DNA from: Amycolatopsis thermalba | GTDB lineage: Bacteria; Actinomycetota; Actinomycetes; Mycobacteriales; Pseudonocardiaceae | Assembly (NCBI RefSeq): GCF_003385215.1 | Contig: NZ_PQHW01000076.1 | Span: forward strand, 1 to 33,463 | Reading direction: 5' to 3' | DNA length: 33,463 bases | Part shown: positions 30,280 through 33,463 of the stretch, one piece after another | How positions within the stretch are numbered: the first letter of the stretch is position 1 | How the letters are laid out: each line of letters starts with the position of its first letter | Notes under the pieces: generated by a model | What the model was told of the DNA's origin: nothing | The model's input: only the letters and a program-made list of their open reading frames with translations | Database searches by the model: none | Made by a program: the position numbers and the translations under genes

Positions 30280-31380
30280 TCACGCCAACTCGGCGTAGCC
30301 CGGTTTGATCACGTTGTTGATCAGGTCGAGCCGTTGATCGAAATCGAGGAACGCCGACTTCATCGCGTTGATCGTGAACCACTGGAAGTCGGCCCAGCCG
30401 TAGCCGAACGCCTCGGCCAGCGCGGCGAACTCGCTCGACACCGAGCAGCCGCTCATGAGCCGGTTGTCGGTGTTGACCGTCACCCGGAAGCGCAGGTCCG
30501 CGAGTAGCCCGATCGGATGATCAGCGATCGACGCGGCGGCGCCCGTCTGCACGTTGGAGGACGGGCAGATCTCCAGCGGGATGCGGCGGTCGCGGACGTA
30601 ACTCGCGAGCCGGCCGAGGTGGACCGTGCCGTCCGGATCGCGTTTGATGTCGTCCACGATCCGCACGCCGTGCCCGAGCCGTTCCGCGCCACAATGCTGA
30701 ATCGCCTCCCAAATGGAAGCGAGTCCGAACGCCTCACCGGCGTGAATGGTGAAATGCGCGTTATTGGTGCGCAGATATTCGAATGCGTCGAGGTTGCGGG
30801 TGGGCGGGAATCCGGCCTCCGGTCCCGCGATGTCGAACCCGGCCACCCCGGAGTCCCGGTAACGCACCGCGATCTCGGCGATCTCGGCCGCCCGGGCGTG
30901 CTGACGCATCGCACACAGCAAAGTACCCATTCGGATGACTTTTCCCTGCTGAGCCGCTCGACGCTCACCCTCCGCAAACCCCGCCAGGACGGCCTCCACG
31001 ACCGCGTCCAGCGTCAGCCCGCGCTCGACGAACAGCTCCGGCGCGTACCGCACCTCGGCGTAGACCACGCCGTCGGCGGCGAGGTCCTCCACGCACTCGG
31101 CGGCGACCCTGACCAGCGCTTCTTCGGTCTGCATCACGCCGCAGGTGTGGGCGAAGGTCTCCAGGTAGGACTCCAGGGAGCCGGAGTCGGCGGCGTCGCG
31201 GAACCAGCGGCTCAGCTCGGCCACGTCGGTGGTGGGGAGATCGCGGTAGCCGAGGGCGTCGGCCAGTTCGATCACCGTCCCCGGACGGAGTCCTCCGTCG
31301 AGGTGATCGTGGAGCAGGACCTTGGGCGCCCGGCGGATGTTTTCCATGGTCAGGGGCGCTGTCGTGGCGTTGTCGGACAT
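30280..31380 (-). CDS. add: adenosine deaminase
   Basis: This 366-residue enzyme hydrolyses adenosine and deoxyadenosine to inosine and deoxyinosine in purine salvage. Metal ligands are His24 and His26 ([12 protein letters not shown]), His213 (HAGE, with catalytic Glu216) and Asp305 (VNTDN). Catalytic His237 lies in LGHGVR. CPSSN is the conserved segment following. The length and motif order match bacterial Add. ATG 31380 is preceded by TACCGT six bases upstream. Downstream on the same strand is an MFS transporter; co-transcription is uncertain because of the palindrome between. Confidence 0.96.
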   Translation of the reverse strand: MSDNATTAPLTMENIRRAPKVLLHDHLDGGLRPGTVIELADALGYRDLPTTDVAELSRWFRDAADSGSLESYLETFAHTCGVMQTEEALVRVAAECVEDLAADGVVYAEVRYAPELFVERGLTLDAVVEAVLAGFAEGERRAAQQGKVIRMGTLLCAMRQHARAAEIAEIAVRYRDSGVAGFDIAGPEAGFPPTRNLDAFEYLRTNNAHFTIHAGEAFGLASIWEAIQHCGAERLGHGVRIVDDIKRDPDGTVHLGRLASYVRDRRIPLEICPSSNVQTGAAASIADHPIGLLADLRFRVTVNTDNRLMSGCSVSSEFAALAEAFGYGWADFQWFTINAMKSAFLDFDQRLDLINNVIKPGYAELA

Positions 31381-31386
31381 GCTCCG

Positions 31387-31392
31387 ACGGTA
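31387..31392 (-). promoter_or_regulatory. -10 box of add
   Basis: TACCGT on the minus strand, six bases before the add ATG. The spacing predicts a leaderless mRNA. Confidence 0.5.
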
Positions 31393-31585
31393 CCCCCGCG
31401 GCGGTCACCTACATGGACGCGCGTGATGGCAACTCTCAGGCTCCACTCGAGCTTCAGGCCGCGCGCATTCGGCCAACCGGGGCCACCACGGCGTTCCCGC
31501 CTTTACGGGGGCGATACCCAGAGCAATTCCGCAATGGTTAAGCTTCCGCCACGTCCCTCTTTCCCCGCCGACGAAGGACACCGAA

Positions 31586-32734
31586 GTGACCACTGATAAC
31601 CACATTGGAGCTCCGTCCTTCGACCGGATGCGCAACATGCTGGTGCGCGCGGCCGAAGTCCGCGAGAGCGAGCAGCAGCAGATCTTCGACGCGCTCGATG
31701 ACATCTACGCGCGGCTCGCTCCGGTCGACTCCCTGGGCGCCGTGCGCAAGCGGCTGTCGGAGCTGCCCGACCGCACCGAGGTCGGCGTGCTCGCCGAGCG
31801 CCTGGACGAGGCCATGTCCCGCCTGGAGGCGCAGGACAACGCGCTCGCGGACCTGGCGCGCGCGGTGGAGAGCATCGTCGACAAGCTGGCGAAGCCGTTC
31901 GCCCAGCTCGACGGCCGCCTGGACGGTGTGGCCGCCCGGTTCGAGGGCGTCGCCGGCCGGATGGACGGGCTCGAGGACAAGCTGGAGAACATCCACCGCC
32001 GCCTGGACGACCTGAACGGGCACCTGGACAAGCAGGACGCGAAGCTCGACGCGCTGCCGCAGGCCGTGCACGGCCCGGTGAAGGAGCGCATCGAGATGGC
32101 CGAGTCCATCCTGCGCGACCGCGTCGACTCGGGCATGAGCGAGCTGCGCGAGCGGGTGGACAACGGTGTCGGCGAGCTGCGCGAGCGGGTCGAGAACGGC
32201 CTGACCGAGCTGCGCGGCCGCGTGGACGAGGCGGACAGCCAGAACCGCGAGCGCGTCGAGGCGGCCACGCAGGCCCTGCGCGGCGCGATCGACGAGACCG
32301 GCGAGATGCTGGACCCGACCGAGCGGCTGGAAGCGCTGTCTTCGCGCCTGGAGCAGATCACCGGGCGCCTGGACGATCTGGCCGGCCGGATCGACAAGGT
32401 CGACGAGGGGGTGGCCGTGCAGTTCGGCGACCTCGGCGGCGCGGTGAAGAGCGGGTTCTCGCGGGTCGAGGGCACGCTGTCCAGCCGTCCGGACACCGAG
32501 TCGGTGGGTTCCCTGGTGCGCCGCAGCAACGAGGAGTCGGAGCGGCGCATCGGCGGCCAGCTGGACGAGGCGATGGCGACGTTCGCGGAGCTGATGCTCG
32601 GCGGTGGGCCGTCGGTGCCGCAGATCGCCCCGCCGCCGCCCGCGCAGCGCCAGCCACGGCGGGCGCGCAACGGCCGGGCGCCGAAGAACGCCGACGTGAA
32701 GGCCAAGCCCGAGGGTGACGACTCGGAGGCCTGA
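31586..32734 (+). CDS. coiled-coil protein with heptad and hendecad repeats
   Basis: This 382-residue protein has no recognisable catalytic domain, signal peptide or membrane segment. Residues 108-160 form seven-residue repeats (VAARFEG, VAGRMDG, LEDKLEN, IHRRLDD). Residues 177-242 form six consecutive 11-residue repeats beginning RDRVDSGMSEL, RERVDNGVGEL, RERVENGLTEL. Residues about 253-273 return to seven-residue units (RLEQITG, RLDDLAG). The C-terminal tail is Pro/Arg-rich then acidic. It is likely a long helical rod, possibly structural; the function is unknown. GTG 31586 follows GAAGGA. A terminator comes directly after. Confidence 0.85.
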   Translation: MTTDNHIGAPSFDRMRNMLVRAAEVRESEQQQIFDALDDIYARLAPVDSLGAVRKRLSELPDRTEVGVLAERLDEAMSRLEAQDNALADLARAVESIVDKLAKPFAQLDGRLDGVAARFEGVAGRMDGLEDKLENIHRRLDDLNGHLDKQDAKLDALPQAVHGPVKERIEMAESILRDRVDSGMSELRERVDNGVGELRERVENGLTELRGRVDEADSQNRERVEAATQALRGAIDETGEMLDPTERLEALSSRLEQITGRLDDLAGRIDKVDEGVAVQFGDLGGAVKSGFSRVEGTLSSRPDTESVGSLVRRSNEESERRIGGQLDEAMATFAELMLGGGPSVPQIAPPPPAQRQPRRARNGRAPKNADVKAKPEGDDSEA

Positions 32735-32748
32735 GTTCTCGCGTTGTC

Positions 32749-32779
32749 AAGGCCCCGGGCACGCCGTGCCCGGGGCCTT
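32749..32779. terminator. 14-bp stem intrinsic-type terminator
   Basis: AAGGCCCCGGGCAC and GTGCCCGGGGCCTT form a perfect stem around a three-base GCC loop. A run of T follows on the plus strand. It lies 15 bases after the stop of the coiled-coil gene and before the next promoter. Confidence 0.85.
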
Positions 32780-32788
32780 TCGCGTGTC

Positions 32789-32794
32789 TAGGCT
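32789..32794 (+). promoter_or_regulatory. -10 box of the VOC gene
   Basis: TAGGCT is followed by six bases and then ATG 32801. This is the same arrangement as in other leaderless genes here and indicates that 32801 is the intended start, although it is out of frame with the VOC coding sequence. Confidence 0.5.
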
Positions 32795-32820
32795 CGGACC
32801 ATGCTGCGGTTGGAATCCCG

Positions 32821-33174
32821 GTGCTGGGCGTCGACGACCTCCCCCGGGCCGAAACGTTCTGGACGAAGGCGCTCGGCCTGCGCCCGACGGGCGAGTGGGT
32901 GAACGAGAACTGGCGCACCCTCAGCGGGGAGGACGGGCCGGTGCTGGCGCTGATGCGCAGTGAGACGCCGGTGCAGCGGCATCCGCGCGTGCACCTGGAC
33001 CTGTTCGTGGACTCGGCGGAGGAGCAGGCAGCCGAGACCGCGCGGCTGGTGGCTTTGGGGGCGGTGCAGGTGGACTGGGAGCTGTACCCGGAGGACCCGG
33101 ATTTCGTGGTGCTGGCGGACCCGGAGGGGAACGTGTTCTGCATCGTGGATTTGGGGCACGGGGCCGCGAACTGA
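32821..33174 (+). CDS. VOC/glyoxalase-bleomycin-resistance family protein, probable frameshift at start
   Basis: This 117-residue VOC-fold protein has VDDLPRAETFWTKALGLRP (first helix of the fold) and a HLDLFVDS strand. It ends in DFVVLADPEGNVFCIVD, the typical last strand with a possible metal ligand, so a dioxygenase/isomerase-like or sequestering protein is likely. Homologues usually begin MLRLGIPVLGVDD. Here ATG 32801 gives MLRLES in another frame, while GIPVLGVDD can be read in the VOC frame from 32812. Adding one G in the GG run near 32812 would join them. Either the start is GTG 32821, or one base is missing in the assembly or in the strain. Confidence 0.85.
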   Translation: MLGVDDLPRAETFWTKALGLRPTGEWVNENWRTLSGEDGPVLALMRSETPVQRHPRVHLDLFVDSAEEQAAETARLVALGAVQVDWELYPEDPDFVVLADPEGNVFCIVDLGHGAAN

Positions 33175-33190
33175 GGAGCGGTGGATTGGT

Positions 33191-33336
33191 GGTCGGTAAC
33201 GGGAGTGGACCGACTACGCACCAGACCCGCACCTTCTGCACAACCGGCGGCCGGCAACGGCAGTGGACCGACTACGCGAAGGCCCGGAGCCCTCCTGCAC
33301 AACCGGCGGCCGGCAACGCAAGCAGACCGACTACGC
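33191..33336. repeat. tandem repeat after the VOC gene
   Basis: A 29-base core ending in GTGGACCGACTACGC occurs at 33191-33219, 33249-33277 and 33308-33336, with periods 58 and 59; the last copy has AGCAGACCG. Copies two and three share a preceding CTGCACAACCGGCGG. No gene is visible from 33175 to the window end. Confidence 0.8.
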
Positions 33337-33374
33337 GCCAGCCCTCCCCCGCCCCCGATCCCCAGCCTGCTTTT

Positions 33375-33434
33375 GGTCGCCGATCAGGCGTGTCAAGGTA
33401 CTCTTTCCCGCCTTGACACGCCTGCTCGGCGACC
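33375..33434. repeat. 24-base inverted repeat at the window end
   Basis: Arms 33375-33398 and 33411-33434 are complementary at 23 of 24 positions around a 12-base loop. The central arm sequence is CAGGCGTGTCAAGG. It could be a terminator, or a dispersed palindromic element. No transposase gene or target duplication is seen in the remaining 29 bases. Confidence 0.75.
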
Positions 33435-33463
33435 CATACACACCCAAGGTGAGGGGGCGGGGG

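Noticed and set aside
33375-33434. End of an insertion sequence.
   Set aside because: The arms are only 12 bases apart, so they form a palindrome rather than bounding an element. No transposase fragment or target duplication is visible.
1-33463. Biosynthetic gene cluster built around the two P450s.
   Set aside because: No synthase, NRPS, terpene cyclase, glycosyltransferase or other core enzyme occurs here. The P450s are about 5.5 kb apart on opposite strands, with a complete sugar operon and its regulator between them.

Overview
The window is high-GC DNA with strong third-position G/C bias, dense short operons and ATGA/GTGA stop-start overlaps. Many genes have a TANNNT box six to eight bases before the start codon, which implies leaderless mRNAs. 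Together with the gene content (XRE/MmyB-type regulator, DUF1707 protein, CU044_5270-type protein, DUF3516 helicase, two P450s, an ATPase-less sugar importer) this points to an actinomycete. A Pseudonocardiaceae genus such as Amycolatopsis is my best guess, by inference only. It looks like ordinary chromosome: I see no integrase, transposase, phage gene, plasmid function, tRNA or CRISPR array.

Layout. 1-386: the extreme 5' end of a 16S rRNA gene running off the left edge on the minus strand, preceded by its leader (boxA-like element, processing hairpins). 387-2508: an SDR oxidoreductase divergent from an XRE/MmyB regulator and a flavodoxin-like protein. 2567-5049: a small membrane protein, a MerR-aldo/keto reductase operon and a TetR regulator whose promoter shares an operator-like sequence with the membrane-protein gene. 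5010-6225: upp (uracil salvage) and a methyltransferase. 6299-8444: a DUF1707/LiaF-like protein, an ECF sigma factor and its membrane-anchored partner. 8502-11747: deoC, a full aldehyde dehydrogenase and a truncated aldehyde dehydrogenase homologue (deoxyribose catabolism). 11748-12368: a degenerate repeat array that runs into the 3' end of a GNAT gene. 12369-15166: GNAT and TetR on one strand, divergent from a P450-ferredoxin pair, with two matching operators between. 15167-20335: a SorC-regulated sugar or polyol operon (dehydrogenase, lipoprotein, two permeases, no ATPase). 20489-23409: a second P450 divergent from a secreted WGxxGxxG protein carrying twenty-one 13-residue Tyr/Ser/Gly/Glu/Pro repeats. 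23984-27853: a Ski2-like DUF3516 helicase divergent from a very acidic protein. 27860-31380: an amidohydrolase, a MerR regulator, an MFS transporter and adenosine deaminase. 31586-33174: a coiled-coil protein with heptad and hendecad repeats, and a VOC/glyoxalase gene with an apparent one-base frameshift near its start. 33175-33463: tandem repeats and a 24-base inverted repeat.

Three salvage/catabolic genes (upp, deoC with its aldehyde dehydrogenases, add) are consistent with nucleoside scavenging but are not adjacent. The regulators fall into legible local circuits, each with a candidate operator visible in the DNA. The most unusual features are the 13-residue-repeat surface protein with an exact 117-base internal duplication, and the way convergent 3' ends either abut or overlap, or are separated by private repeat arrays, one of which supplies the C-terminus of a GNAT protein.
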